Assembly (NCBI RefSeq): GCF_025264685.1
Contig: NZ_CP073721.1
Location: 3,773,001 to 3,837,000, forward strand
Source: Dactylosporangium roseum
GTDB taxonomy: Bacteria; Actinomycetota; Actinomycetes; Mycobacteriales; Micromonosporaceae
Direction of reading: 5' to 3'
DNA: 64,000 nucleotides
Positions 17,384 to 25,612 of the stretch are shown one piece after another. Each line of letters opens with the position of its first letter. Within the stretch, counting starts at the first letter, position 1. The notes below the pieces were generated by a model. That model saw only the letters and a program-made list of their open reading frames with translations. It was not told the DNA's origin and searched no databases. A program made the translations under genes and the position numbers.

Positions 17384-18982
17384 TCAGCGGCGGCGGGCTC
17401 GCAGCACGGCGTCGTGGATCGTCACCCGCTGGCCGGTCTCCGGGTGGGCCACGGTTCGCGGGCGGGCCTCGGCGGCCTGTACCTCCCACTCGTCGGGCTT
17501 GAGCGAGGCGGCGATCTCCTCGCCGGTGAAGAACAGCTCTGGAACGTCCGGGCGGGGGACCACGCCCACGTCGGACGGGTGGTGGCCGCCGATCAGCAGC
17601 GTCCCGCCGGGCGCGACCGCGTCCGCGAGCCGCGCGAACAGCGCCTCCCGCAGCCCGGTCGGCACGTGGACGAACTGGGCGGAGACCAGGTCGTACCGGC
17701 GGGGCTCCGGCGTCCACGACAGCGCGTCGGCGTGGACCCACGTGGTCCGCGCGGCCACGTCGTCGCCGGCGGCGGCCGCGTGCGCGGCGGCGCGCTCCAG
17801 CGCGGTGGGGGAGATGTCGGCGCCGGTGACCCGCCAGCCGCGCCGCGCCAGCCAGATCGCGTCCCCACCCTCGCCGCAGCCGACGTCGAGGGCCTCGCCG
17901 GGTGTGAGGTCCTCGGTGTCGGTGACGAGGTGCGGGTTCGGCCGGCCGCTCCACAACGCGGACCGGCCGGCGTACCGGTCCTCCCAGTACGCCTCGGTGA
18001 ACATCTCGGCGACGTGGGGCGCGATCCCCTCGACCCCCTTGCGCGCGGCCACCGCGACCCGGATCTCCTCGGCGATCAGGTCCGCGTTGATCGCGCCGGC
18101 CGCGGTCAGCCCCGCGGCCGCCGACCCGATGACCTGACCGAGGGGGTCGGCGACGTTCCCGGCCACGTACACGCCGGGCACGGCGGTCGCGCCGGTCGGC
18201 TCGGCCGGCACGTACGTGCCGACGACGGCGTCACCGACGCGCCGCTCGGCGGTCTCCAGCCCGAGCGGGCCGAGCAGGTCCGCGCGGGCCCGCAGCCGCG
18301 TCTGGACCACCACCGCCTCGCGCGGGACGAGCGTGCCGTCGGCCAGGCGCACCCCGGTCAGCCGGTCGCCGTCGGCCTCGACGCCGGTGACCTCGCCGGT
18401 CACCACCGCGATCCCGCGGGCGGCCAGCGCCTCCCACGTGTCGTCGGGCAGGTCGCCGAGCGTGTGCGGGAACAGCGTCACGTCGGCGCTCCACTGCCGC
18501 CAGAGCTGCGCCGCGTGCACGGCCATGGGGCCGGTGGCGATGACACCGACCGCCCGGTCCCGCACCTCCCAGCCGTGGCAGTACGGGCAGTGCAGCACGT
18601 CGCGACCCCAGCGCCCGGCCAGGCCCGGGATGTCCGGCAGCTCGTCGGTCAGCCCCGTCGTCACCAGCAGGCGGCGCCCGTGGACGTGCCGCCCGTCGGC
18701 GAGCGCGACGCCGAAGCCGCCGCCGCCACGGGTCAGGCGCGTCACGGTGCCGGTGACGACCTTGGCGCCGTACGACTCGATCTCCCGCCGGCCGATCGCC
18801 AGCAGCTCGGCCGGGGGCGTGCCCTCGCGGCCCAGATAGTTGTGCACGTGCCCGGCCGGGGTGTTGCGCTGCTCGCCCGCGTCCACCACGAGCACGGACC
18901 GGCGGGCCCGGCTCAGCGCCAGTGCCCCGCTCAGGCCGGCCGCGCCGCCGCCGATGACCACCACGTCGTATCGCTCGTTCAT
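17384..18982 (-). CDS. Fusion of thioredoxin-reductase-like FAD oxidoreductase and class I SAM methyltransferase
   Basis: 532 residues. Residues 1 to about 320 form a thioredoxin-reductase-like NAD(P)/FAD oxidoreductase: N-terminal VVVIGGGAAGLSGALAL, redox-type CPYC near residue 132, and the FAD-binding GVYVAGNVADPLGQVIGSAAAG near the end. Residues about 335-532 form a methyltransferase with DVGCGEGGDAIWLARRGWRVTGADISPTALE and VAPGGTLLIGGHH. This fusion is known in actinobacteria, but its substrate is not. It is divergent from an XRE-cupin regulator that probably controls it. The ATG at 18982 starts at the Rossmann motif. Confidence 0.9.
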   Translation of the reverse strand: MNERYDVVVIGGGAAGLSGALALSRARRSVLVVDAGEQRNTPAGHVHNYLGREGTPPAELLAIGRREIESYGAKVVTGTVTRLTRGGGGFGVALADGRHVHGRRLLVTTGLTDELPDIPGLAGRWGRDVLHCPYCHGWEVRDRAVGVIATGPMAVHAAQLWRQWSADVTLFPHTLGDLPDDTWEALAARGIAVVTGEVTGVEADGDRLTGVRLADGTLVPREAVVVQTRLRARADLLGPLGLETAERRVGDAVVGTYVPAEPTGATAVPGVYVAGNVADPLGQVIGSAAAGLTAAGAINADLIAEEIRVAVAARKGVEGIAPHVAEMFTEAYWEDRYAGRSALWSGRPNPHLVTDTEDLTPGEALDVGCGEGGDAIWLARRGWRVTGADISPTALERAAAHAAAAGDDVAARTTWVHADALSWTPEPRRYDLVSAQFVHVPTGLREALFARLADAVAPGGTLLIGGHHPSDVGVVPRPDVPELFFTGEEIAASLKPDEWEVQAAEARPRTVAHPETGQRVTIHDAVLRARRR

Positions 18983-19025
18983 GCTCCGAACTGTGCGCCC
19001 ATGTTCGCCGCTTCGACAAGAACCC

Positions 19026-19040
19026 TTGCCGCTTTGGCAA
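19026..19040. promoter_or_regulatory. Inverted repeat TTGCC-N5-GGCAA, candidate XRE operator
   Basis: A perfect 5-bp inverted repeat with a 5-nt spacer lies in the 67-bp divergent region, 9 nt before the regulator start. Its position suits autoregulation and control of the oxidoreductase-methyltransferase gene. Confidence 0.5.
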
Positions 19041-19049
19041 ACTGGTGGG

Positions 19050-19646
19050 GTGACTGAAGACTTCGCGGAGGTCCTGGACAACGTCGGCCCCCGGCTGCGC
19101 CGGTTGCGGCAGCAGCGCGGCACCACGCTGACCGACCTGTCGGCCGCCACCGGCATCTCCGTCAGCACGCTGTCCCGGCTGGAGTCCGGGCAGCGCCGCC
19201 CGACGCTGGAGCTGCTGCTGCCGCTCGCTCGGGCCCATCAGGTGCCGCTGGACGAGCTCGTCGACGCCCCCGCCACCGGCGACCCGCGCGTGCACGCCCG
19301 GCCGATCGTGCGCAACGGTGTCACGTTCCTGCCGCTGACCCGCCGGCCGGGCGGCGTGCAGGCGTTCAAGCAGATCTTGCCGCCCCGCCACCAGTGCGGC
19401 GGCGAGCAGAAGACCCATGAGGGGTACGAGTGGCTCTACGTGCTGTCCGGGCGGGTGCGGCTCCTGCTGGGTGAGCACGACATCGTGCTCACCGCGGGGG
19501 AAGTCGCCGAGTTCGACACCCACGTGCCGCATGCGATCAGCAACCCGGACGACGTGCCGGCCGAGGTGCTGAACCTCTTCGGCCCGCAGGGCGAGCGGGT
19601 CCACGTCCGGGCCCGCCCGGCCGGGAGAGACCCGAAGGCGCGCTAG
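19050..19646 (+). CDS. XRE-family regulator with C-terminal cupin domain
   Basis: 198 residues from a GTG start. The helix-turn-helix is at about residues 14-68 (RLRRLRQQRGTTLTDLSAATGISVSTLSRLESGQRRP). A cupin_2 barrel follows at about 115-185 (HEGYEWLYVLSGRVRLLLGEHDIVLTAGEVAEFDTHVPHAI). Such proteins sense a small ligand through the cupin. It is divergent from the oxidoreductase-methyltransferase gene, with the TTGCC-N5-GGCAA repeat between them. Its stop overlaps the stop of the convergent exonuclease gene by 4 nt (CTAG). Confidence 0.9.
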   Translation: MTEDFAEVLDNVGPRLRRLRQQRGTTLTDLSAATGISVSTLSRLESGQRRPTLELLLPLARAHQVPLDELVDAPATGDPRVHARPIVRNGVTFLPLTRRPGGVQAFKQILPPRHQCGGEQKTHEGYEWLYVLSGRVRLLLGEHDIVLTAGEVAEFDTHVPHAISNPDDVPAEVLNLFGPQGERVHVRARPAGRDPKAR

Positions 19647-20554
19647 CGCGCGAGGGCGTCGACGATCCGCTTGGCCGCGCCGGCGAGGCCCCACCGCTGG
19701 GCCAGCTCCACGAGCCGGTCGCTGTCGGCGGGGGCCGTGGGCAGCTTGGTCTCCAGCGGCCCGATCGGCACCGTCCGCGAGACGGCCACCACGTCGCGGG
19801 CCTTCTCCAGGTAGTCGCGGCCGGCGACGATCTTCGCCCGCAGCCCGGGCGCGAAGCCCGCCGCCGGGTCGTCCAGCGCCGCGAGGATGCCGTCGAGACC
19901 GCCGTAGCGGTCGACGAGCCGGGCGGCGGTCTTCTCACCGACGCCGGCCACGCCGGGCAGGCCGTCGCTGGGGTCGCCGCGCAGGGCGGCGAAGTCGGCG
20001 TATCCGGCCGCCGGCACCCCGTACTTCGCGTGCAGTGCCGCGTCGTCGAGGACCTCGAGCTTCGCGACGCCGCGCCCGCAGTACAGCACCCGCACGTTCC
20101 GGGCGTCGTCGATGACCTGGAAGAGGTCCCGGTCGCCGGTGGCCACCTCGACCGGGACCGGCTCGCGGGCGGCGAGGGTGCCGATGACGTCGTCGGCCTC
20201 GTGGTCGGGCGCGCCGACGGCGGTGATGCCGAGGGCGGCGAGGAAGTCGAGGATGATGGGCACCTGTGCCGCGAGGGCGTCGGGGACCTCCTCGCCGCCG
20301 GCCGGGGTGAGCCGGTGCGCCTTGTAGGACGGCAGCAGCGCCACCCGCCACGCCGGGCGCCAGCTCTCGTCGAGCGTGCAGACCAGGCGGTCGGGGTTGC
20401 GGCCCCGGACGAGCGTCGAGAGCATGTCGAGGAAGCCCCGCACGGCGTTGACCGGGGTGCCGTCGGGTGCCTTGGCGGCGGACTCCGGCACGCCGAAGTA
20501 GGCGCGGAAGTACAGGCTGGCGGAGTCGATCAGCAGCAGCGGGCGGGCGTCCAC
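19643..20554 (-). CDS. 5'-3' exonuclease (PIN/FEN-like, PolA exonuclease-domain homologue)
   Basis: 303 residues from a GTG start. Acidic active-site motifs are LLLIDSASLYFRAYFG (Asp10), DHEADDVIGTLA and VATGDRDLFQVI. The helix-hairpin-helix/H3TH region GDPSDGLPGVAGVGEKTAARL binds duplex DNA. It would remove 5' flaps or RNA primers as a free-standing counterpart of the PolA N-terminal domain. A similar gene lies near helY in mycobacteria, so the neighbourhood is partly conserved. A TAGGCT hexamer 6 nt upstream supports the start. Confidence 0.9.
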   Translation of the reverse strand: MDARPLLLIDSASLYFRAYFGVPESAAKAPDGTPVNAVRGFLDMLSTLVRGRNPDRLVCTLDESWRPAWRVALLPSYKAHRLTPAGGEEVPDALAAQVPIILDFLAALGITAVGAPDHEADDVIGTLAAREPVPVEVATGDRDLFQVIDDARNVRVLYCGRGVAKLEVLDDAALHAKYGVPAAGYADFAALRGDPSDGLPGVAGVGEKTAARLVDRYGGLDGILAALDDPAAGFAPGLRAKIVAGRDYLEKARDVVAVSRTVPIGPLETKLPTAPADSDRLVELAQRWGLAGAAKRIVDALAR

Positions 20555-20560
20555 CGAGCC

Positions 20561-20566
20561 AGCCTA
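20561..20566 (-). promoter_or_regulatory. -10 hexamer TAGGCT of the exonuclease gene
   Basis: On the minus strand TAGGCT lies 6 nt before the GTG at 20554, a leaderless arrangement. Confidence 0.5.
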
Positions 20567-20638
20567 CGTCACCCGGATCGCCCGATACCCACCCGTCGGT
20601 ACGGGCCGCCGGACTCCCGCCCGCACCCGAACGTTCGT

Positions 20639-20644
20639 TAAGCT
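20639..20644 (+). promoter_or_regulatory. -10 hexamer TAAGCT of the M24 peptidase gene
   Basis: TAAGCT ends 7 nt before the GTG at 20652. Confidence 0.5.
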
Positions 20645-20651
20645 TGAGTCC

Positions 20652-21764
20652 GTGTCCCACCAGGATCTGCACCCCCCGTCCCGGCTGGCCGACGCCCGCC
20701 GCGCCATGACCGAAGCGGGCCTCGACGCCCTGCTCATCCCCCCGAGCGCCGACCTGCGCTACCTGACCGGCTACGACGCGCACGCCCTGGAGCGGCTCAC
20801 CCTGCTCGTCCTGCCCGCCGAGGGCGAGGCCACCCTCATCGTCCCGCGCCTCGAGCGGCCCGCCGCCGAGGCGTCACCCGCCTCCGGCATGGGCGTCAAG
20901 CTCGTCGACCACGACGACGGCACCGACCCGTACCAGTTGCTGCGCACCGTCCTCGCCGGGCCGGTCCGCGCCGTCGGCCTCGGCAACCGCATGTGGGCCG
21001 AGCAGGTCCTCGCGCTGCGCGCCGCGCTGCCGGGCGCCGAGCAGCGCCTCGCCGGTGCCGTGCTCGCCGGCCTGCGGCTGCGCAAGTCGCCGGCCGAGGT
21101 CGAGGCCCTCCGCCGGGCCGGCCGGGCCATCGATGCCGTGCACGCCCACATGGCCGAGTGGCTGCGCCCCGGCCGCACCGAGGCCATGGTCGCCGCCGAC
21201 ATCGCCGCCGCGATCCGCGCCGCCGGCCACGCCACCGTCGAGTTCACCATCGTCGCCGCCGGTCCCAACGCCGCCAGCCCCCACCACGGCGTCTCCGACC
21301 GGGTGATCCGCCCCGGCGAGCCGGTCGTCGTCGACATCGGCGGCCGGATGCCCGACGGCTACTGCTCCGACTCGACCCGCACCTACAGCGTCGGCGAGCC
21401 GCCCGTCGACTTCCTCGCCTACTACAGCGTCCTGCGAGAGGCACAGCACGCCGCGGTCGCCGCCGTCCGTCCCGGCGTCACCGCCGAGGCCGTCGACGCC
21501 GCCGCCCGCGACGTGATCGCCGCCGCCGGCTACGGCGACGCGTTCCTGCACCGCACCGGGCACGGCATCGGCCTCGACGGCCACGAGGATCCCTACATCG
21601 TCGCCGGCAACAGCACGCCCCTGGAGCCCGGCATGGCCTTCTCCGTCGAGCCCGGCGTCTACCTCGCCGGCCGGCACGGCGCCCGCATCGAGGACATCGT
21701 GGTCTGCACCGCCGGCGGCGTCGACCGGCTCAACACCATCGACACCGGGCTGGTGGTCCTGTGA
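20652..21764 (+). CDS. M24-family Xaa-Pro dipeptidase/aminopeptidase P-like
   Basis: 370 residues. The N-terminal creatinase-like domain (about 1-130) begins LADARRAMTEAGLDALLI. The C-terminal pita-bread domain carries the dinuclear metal ligands: Asp in VVVDIGGRM, Asp in CSDSTRTY, His in HRTGHGIGL, Glu in FSVEPGVYL and Glu in ARIEDIVV. All five are present, so it should be an active metallopeptidase that cleaves X-Pro bonds in the cytoplasm. M. tuberculosis has a similar gene (pepE) near helY. Its TGA overlaps the GTG of the acyl-CoA dehydrogenase gene. Confidence 0.92.
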   Translation: MSHQDLHPPSRLADARRAMTEAGLDALLIPPSADLRYLTGYDAHALERLTLLVLPAEGEATLIVPRLERPAAEASPASGMGVKLVDHDDGTDPYQLLRTVLAGPVRAVGLGNRMWAEQVLALRAALPGAEQRLAGAVLAGLRLRKSPAEVEALRRAGRAIDAVHAHMAEWLRPGRTEAMVAADIAAAIRAAGHATVEFTIVAAGPNAASPHHGVSDRVIRPGEPVVVDIGGRMPDGYCSDSTRTYSVGEPPVDFLAYYSVLREAQHAAVAAVRPGVTAEAVDAAARDVIAAAGYGDAFLHRTGHGIGLDGHEDPYIVAGNSTPLEPGMAFSVEPGVYLAGRHGARIEDIVVCTAGGVDRLNTIDTGLVVL

Positions 21765-22897
21765 CCGTCGAGCGTCCCTTCCTGCCCGAAGCGGGACGCG
21801 AGCTCATCGGCCTCGTCCGCGAGATCGCCGACGGCGAGCTGGTGCCCCGCGTCGCCGAGTTCGAGGCCGAGGGCCGGTTCCCGCGCGACCTCTTCCGGCT
21901 CCTCGGCCGGGCCGGGCTGCTCGGCCTGCCCTACCCCGAGGAGTTCGGCGGCGGCGCCCAACCCTACGAGGTGTATCTCCAGGTCATCGAGGAACTGGCC
22001 GCCCGCTGGCTCGCCGTCGCCGAGGGTGTGTCCGTGCACACCCTCTCCTGCTACCCGGTCGCCGCGTACGGCACCGAGACGCAGCGCAAGCGGCATCTGC
22101 CCGACATGCTCGGCGGCGAGCTGCTCGGCGCCTACTGCCTGTCCGAACCGCAGAGCGGCTCCGACGCCGCGTCCCTGACCACGAGGGCCGTCGCCGGCGC
22201 CGACGGCTGGCGGGTCAGCGGCACCAAGGCGTGGATCACGCACGCCGGGCAGGCCGACTTCTACAACGTCTTCTGCCGCACCGGCGGACCGGGCACCTCC
22301 GGCATCTCCTGCCTGCTGCTCGACGCCGGCACCCCCGGCCTCCAGCCGCAGGCGCCGGAGCGGACCATGGGCCTGCGCTCCTCGACGGTCGCCCAGATCG
22401 TCCTCGACGGCGCCCCCGCCCCCGCCGACCGGCTCGTCGGCGACGAGGGCGGCGGCTTCCGCATCGCGATGAGCGCCCTCGACGGCGGCCGGCTCGGCAT
22501 CGCCGCCTGCGCCGTCGGGCTCGCCCAGGCCGCGCTCGACTACGCCGTCGCCTACGCGCGGGAGCGGCACCAGTTCGGCCGCCCGATCCTCGAGTTTCAG
22601 GGCCTCGGCTTCATGCTCGCCGACATGGCCACCCAGATCGCCGCCGCCCGCTCGCTCTACCTGGCCGCGGCCCGGCTGCGCGACGCCGGCCTGCCGCATG
22701 GCGCGGAGGCCGCCAAGGCCAAGCTGTTCTGCACCGACACCGCGATGCGGGTCACCACCGACGCGGTGCAGGTCCTCGGCGGTGCCGGCTACGTCACCGA
22801 CCACCCCGTCGAGCGATACATGCGCGAGGCCAAGGTGCTGCAGATCTTCGAGGGTACCAACCAGATCCAGCGCATGGTGATCTCCAGGTCGCTGTGA
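21761..22897 (+). CDS. Acyl-CoA dehydrogenase
   Basis: 378 residues, typical of short/medium-chain acyl-CoA dehydrogenases. The order is an N-terminal helical domain, AYCLSEPQSGSDAASL of the FAD-binding beta domain, and a C-terminal helical domain with ERHQFGRPILEFQ. The catalytic base is in FEGTNQIQRM (Glu364). It oxidises acyl-CoA to enoyl-CoA with FAD, probably passing electrons to ETF. The chain-length preference is not readable. The start overlaps the peptidase stop (GTGA), so the two are co-expressed, although no metabolic link is obvious. Confidence 0.93.
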   Translation: MTVERPFLPEAGRELIGLVREIADGELVPRVAEFEAEGRFPRDLFRLLGRAGLLGLPYPEEFGGGAQPYEVYLQVIEELAARWLAVAEGVSVHTLSCYPVAAYGTETQRKRHLPDMLGGELLGAYCLSEPQSGSDAASLTTRAVAGADGWRVSGTKAWITHAGQADFYNVFCRTGGPGTSGISCLLLDAGTPGLQPQAPERTMGLRSSTVAQIVLDGAPAPADRLVGDEGGGFRIAMSALDGGRLGIAACAVGLAQAALDYAVAYARERHQFGRPILEFQGLGFMLADMATQIAAARSLYLAAARLRDAGLPHGAEAAKAKLFCTDTAMRVTTDAVQVLGGAGYVTDHPVERYMREAKVLQIFEGTNQIQRMVISRSL

Positions 22898-22914
22898 CAC
22901 GTCGCGCAGGGCGA

Positions 22915-22920
22915 TAAGGT
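22915..22920 (+). promoter_or_regulatory. -10 hexamer TAAGGT of the Lrp/AsnC gene
   Basis: TAAGGT ends 6 nt before the GTG at 22927. Confidence 0.5.
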
Positions 22921-22926
22921 TCCACC

Positions 22927-23400
22927 GTGGAAGAGACCGATCGCGCGATCGTGGCGGCACTGGCCGCCGACGGCCGCCTGTCCTACACCGACCTGGCCGA
23001 GCGGGTCGGGCTGTCGGTGTCGGCGGTGCACCAGCGGGTGCGCCGCCTCGAACAGCGGGGCGTCATCAAGGGCTATGCGGCCAGCATCGACCACGACGCG
23101 CTCGGCCTGTCGCTCACCGCGTTCGTCGCGATCCGGCCGCTCGACCCGTCGCAGCCCGACGACGCCCCGGAACGGCTCGCCAAGCTGCCGCAGATCGAGT
23201 CGTGCTACTCGGTGGCCGGCGAGGACTTCTACATGCTGCTCGTCCGGGTCGAAAACCCGCTCGCCCTGGAGCGGCTGCTGCAGGAGATCCGCTCGGCCGC
23301 CAACGTGACGACACGGACCACGGTCGTGCTGTCCACGCCCTACGAGAACCGCCCCAACGTGAGGCAGCCCGGCAGCTCGCCCAGCGCTCCGAATGCCTAA
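22927..23400 (+). CDS. Lrp/AsnC-family transcriptional regulator
   Basis: 157 residues. The N-terminal winged helix (about 1-55; DRAIVAALAADGRLSYTDLAERVGLSVSAVHQRVRRLEQ) is followed by the RAM/AsnC ligand domain (about 65-140; PQIESCYSVAGEDFYMLLVRV). These regulators form octameric or dimeric discs and respond to amino acids. The upstream neighbour is an acyl-CoA dehydrogenase, but no target is evident. Its stop overlaps the stop of the convergent HAD gene by 4 nt. Confidence 0.92.
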   Translation: MEETDRAIVAALAADGRLSYTDLAERVGLSVSAVHQRVRRLEQRGVIKGYAASIDHDALGLSLTAFVAIRPLDPSQPDDAPERLAKLPQIESCYSVAGEDFYMLLVRVENPLALERLLQEIRSAANVTTRTTVVLSTPYENRPNVRQPGSSPSAPNA

Positions 23401-24095
23401 CGTCCGGCCTCCGTGATCGCGTCGAGCACCCGCTGGGTGTCGGCGAGGTTCTCCAACGTCACGTGGGCGCCGGCGGTCCGCAGCTCCGCCACGGAGAACC
23501 GGCCGGTGGCCACCGCCACCACGCCCGCGCCGGTGCTCAGCGCCGCCTCCACGTCCAGCGGGGTGTCGCCGATCAGGACCGTGCGGTTGCCCGGGAACCG
23601 GCGCCGGTGCCGGCCGGCCGCCGCGGCGCGGGCCACGTGCACCAGGTGGCCCCGCACGGTGTCGCTCCAGCCGTAGGCGCCCGAGTCGAGGTCGAGGTAC
23701 TTCGTGAGCCCGAACGGGCCCAGCTTCACCTCGGCTATGCGCCGGACGTTGCCGGTGAGCAGCGACTGCACCGCCGCCGTGGTCCGCACGGCCAGCAGCG
23801 CCTCATGCGCGCCCGGCAGCGCCCGCCCCCGGGCCGGTAGCTGCTCGGCGAGCTCGTCGAGCGCGGCCTCCGCGGCGGCCCGCATGGCCTCCAGGTGCCG
23901 CTCCGGGCTCGCCACACCGTTGAGCCGCAGCATGTCCAGCGCGATCGCCCGGTCCGTGCGCCCGGCCATCGGCGGCTGGTGCACGACCGGCCGGTCGAAC
24001 AGTCGCAGGAACGCCAGATCGTACGCCTCGCGCCCGAGCCCGTCGACGTCGACCAATGTGTGGTCGACGTCCCACAGCACCAGAAGCCCGTCCAC
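23397..24095 (-). CDS. HAD-family hydrolase
   Basis: 232 residues from a GTG start. Motif I LWDVDHTLVD has the complete DxD pair near residue 8. A cap domain follows, then motif II SLLTGNV, the motif III Lys region KLGPFGLTKYLDLD, and motif IV VLIGDTPLDVEAALSTGAGVVAVATG. It is probably a cytoplasmic phosphatase of the phosphoglycolate-phosphatase-like group; the substrate is unknown. A TACGCT hexamer 6 nt upstream supports this start over the longer open frame. Confidence 0.87.
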   Translation of the reverse strand: MDGLLVLWDVDHTLVDVDGLGREAYDLAFLRLFDRPVVHQPPMAGRTDRAIALDMLRLNGVASPERHLEAMRAAAEAALDELAEQLPARGRALPGAHEALLAVRTTAAVQSLLTGNVRRIAEVKLGPFGLTKYLDLDSGAYGWSDTVRGHLVHVARAAAAGRHRRRFPGNRTVLIGDTPLDVEAALSTGAGVVAVATGRFSVAELRTAGAHVTLENLADTQRVLDAITEAGR

Positions 24096-24101
24096 GCGTG
24101 C

Positions 24102-24107
24102 AGCGTA
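24102..24107 (-). promoter_or_regulatory. -10 hexamer TACGCT of the HAD gene
   Basis: On the minus strand TACGCT lies 6 nt before the GTG at 24095. Confidence 0.45.
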
Positions 24108-24151
24108 GCGGTACTCCGGGTTCCCCGGTCCGTCCCGACCGGCCCCCGGGG

Positions 24152-24157
24152 CAGAAT
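24152..24157 (+). promoter_or_regulatory. -10-like hexamer CAGAAT of the histidine phosphatase gene
   Basis: CAGAAT ends 6 nt before the GTG at 24164. It keeps the A2 and T6 positions of the consensus but not T1. Confidence 0.35.
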
Positions 24158-24163
24158 GGGCGG

Positions 24164-24736
24164 GTGGGCGAGATCGTCGTGGTGCGGCACGGGCAGACCG
24201 AGTGGAGCGCCAACGGGCGGCACACCTCCACCACCGACCTCGACCTCTTGCCGGAGGGTGCGCAGCGCGCACGGCGCCTCGCCGGGGCGCTGGCCGACCG
24301 CTCCTTCGTCGCCGTCGTCAGCAGCCCCCGCAAGCGGGCCCTGCGCACCGCCGAGCTCGCCGGCCTGACCGTCACGGAGATCGACGCCGATCTCGCCGAG
24401 TGGGACTACGGCGACTACGAGGGCCTCACCACGCAGCAGATCCGCGCCGAGCGGCCCGGCTGGGACCTGTGGACCGACGGCTGCCCCGGCGGCGAGACGC
24501 CCGAGCAGGTCACCGTCCGCATGGACCGGTTCCTGGGCAAGGCGCGACCCATGCTGACCGTCGGCGACGTCGCGGTGGTCAGCCACGGCCACGCCTCGCG
24601 GTCCCTGGCCTCGCGGTGGCTGGACCAGCCCGTCTCCTTCGGCGCCCGGCTGAGCCTCGACACCGCGACGCTGTCGGTGCTCGGCCACGAGCACGGCAAC
24701 GCGTCCCTGCGCGCCTGGAACGCTCCCGTCGCCTGA
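24164..24736 (+). CDS. Histidine phosphatase family protein (phosphoglycerate mutase-like)
   Basis: 190 residues. The catalytic RHG motif is near the N-terminus (VVVRHGQTEWSANGRH), with the second-half catalytic His in VVSHGHASRSL near residue 147. SSPRKRALRTAELAG and EWDYGDYEGLT are family signatures. These enzymes remove phosphate through a phosphohistidine. In actinobacteria, relatives act on small sugar phosphates, but the substrate here is unassigned. The gene lies 68 nt from the divergent HAD gene. Confidence 0.9.
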   Translation: MGEIVVVRHGQTEWSANGRHTSTTDLDLLPEGAQRARRLAGALADRSFVAVVSSPRKRALRTAELAGLTVTEIDADLAEWDYGDYEGLTTQQIRAERPGWDLWTDGCPGGETPEQVTVRMDRFLGKARPMLTVGDVAVVSHGHASRSLASRWLDQPVSFGARLSLDTATLSVLGHEHGNASLRAWNAPVA

Positions 24737-24783
24737 CCGCCACCGGCCGCCGGTGCTCGACGGGCTCCGGGTGCCGGCCGCGC

Positions 24784-25320
24784 TCACGCCCCGCCGGCGA
24801 GGGAGATCCAGTAGCGGCGGGCGGTCCCCAGCCACGTCTCACGGACATCCTCCAGCACGCCGCCGTTGCGCTCGATCACCAGGGCCGACGCCCGGTTGTC
24901 CACCGCGCACGACACCAGCACCCGGTCGAGGCCGAGGCCGCGCGCCTCGTCCAGCACCGCGGCCAAGGCCCAGGTCGCCAGGCCGCGGCCCCGCGCCGAC
25001 GGACGCACGCCGTAGCCCACGTGGCCGCCGGCCTCCAGCAGCCGCTCGTTCAGCCGGTGGCGCAACGTGATCGCGCCGAGCACGGCCCCGCCCTCGACGA
25101 TCCACCAGTACGACGCGCGCACGCGGTCCGCGTCGACCGGCACCGTCTCGTCGGACTGGCGGCTGAGCCGGTCGACCCAGGCCCCGAACCCCTCGGGCGA
25201 GTCGACGTCGTCGGATTCGTGGAGGCCGCTGCCGTCCTGATGCGCTCCGCGGCCCCAGTCGTCGCGGGATTCGAGCCAGGCATGGTGCAGGTCGACGGTG
25301 GGTCGGACGAGTTCCGGCAT
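24784..25320 (-). CDS. GNAT-family N-acetyltransferase
   Basis: 178 residues from the ATG at 25320. The acetyl-CoA-binding motif RPSARGRGLATWAL (near residue 115) fits the R/Q-x-x-G-x-G/A signature, and VSCAVDNRASALVIERNGG is the usual motif B. The N-terminal part (DLHHAWLESRDDWG) resembles the ElaA/YkwB-type GNATs. The acceptor is unknown. A TATCTT hexamer 7 nt upstream selects this start. The gene diverges from the 48-codon gene upstream of the tRNA array. Confidence 0.9.
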   Translation of the reverse strand: MPELVRPTVDLHHAWLESRDDWGRGAHQDGSGLHESDDVDSPEGFGAWVDRLSRQSDETVPVDADRVRASYWWIVEGGAVLGAITLRHRLNERLLEAGGHVGYGVRPSARGRGLATWALAAVLDEARGLGLDRVLVSCAVDNRASALVIERNGGVLEDVRETWLGTARRYWISLAGGA

Positions 25321-25327
25321 GACGTAC

Positions 25328-25333
25328 AAGATA
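25328..25333 (-). promoter_or_regulatory. -10 hexamer TATCTT of the GNAT gene
   Basis: On the minus strand TATCTT lies 7 nt before the ATG at 25320, a leaderless arrangement. Confidence 0.45.
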
Positions 25334-25339
25334 AACGCA

Positions 25340-25368
25340 TTGTGCTCCGGCTGGCGAATGCGTATCGT
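25340..25368 (+). promoter_or_regulatory. Candidate promoter for the 48-codon gene
   Basis: TTGTGC (25340-25345) and TATCGT (25363-25368) are separated by 17 bp. The -35 match is weak and the -10 fits TAnnnT. The predicted start leaves a leader of about 70 nt. Confidence 0.35.
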
Positions 25369-25447
25369 ATTCATCAGCACCGAGAAGGGCCGGGAAAGAA
25401 GCCGGCCCGAAGGACACGGCTCGGTCACCACGGATTGGAGGATCGCC

Positions 25448-25594
25448 ATGACGCGACACCCCGCGCTCGCACCGCATCGGCTCACGCCGTGCGGTGAGGC
25501 CGTCCTTCGCTGTGACGGCGGGCTCGGCAGCGTCGATGAGCTGGGTTATCTCGACGAACGGGAGATCGGGCACCTCGGCAGGCGGTGCGGCTGA
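25448..25594 (+). CDS. Small protein (48 aa) upstream of the tRNA array, function unknown
   Basis: A TTGGAGG Shine-Dalgarno lies 6 nt upstream of the ATG, and a classical terminator follows 18 nt after the stop. These two signals argue for a real gene despite its size. The peptide starts MTRHPALAPHRLTPCGEAVL, has three Cys (residues 15, 22 and 47) and a central acidic stretch (SVDELGYLDEREIG). No signal peptide or membrane helix is seen and I recognise no family. Possible roles are a regulatory or leader peptide, a peptide precursor or a small metal-binding protein. None is demonstrated. Confidence 0.55.
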   Translation: MTRHPALAPHRLTPCGEAVLRCDGGLGSVDELGYLDEREIGHLGRRCG

Positions 25595-25612
25595 CAGCCC
25601 ACCGGCTCCGCG

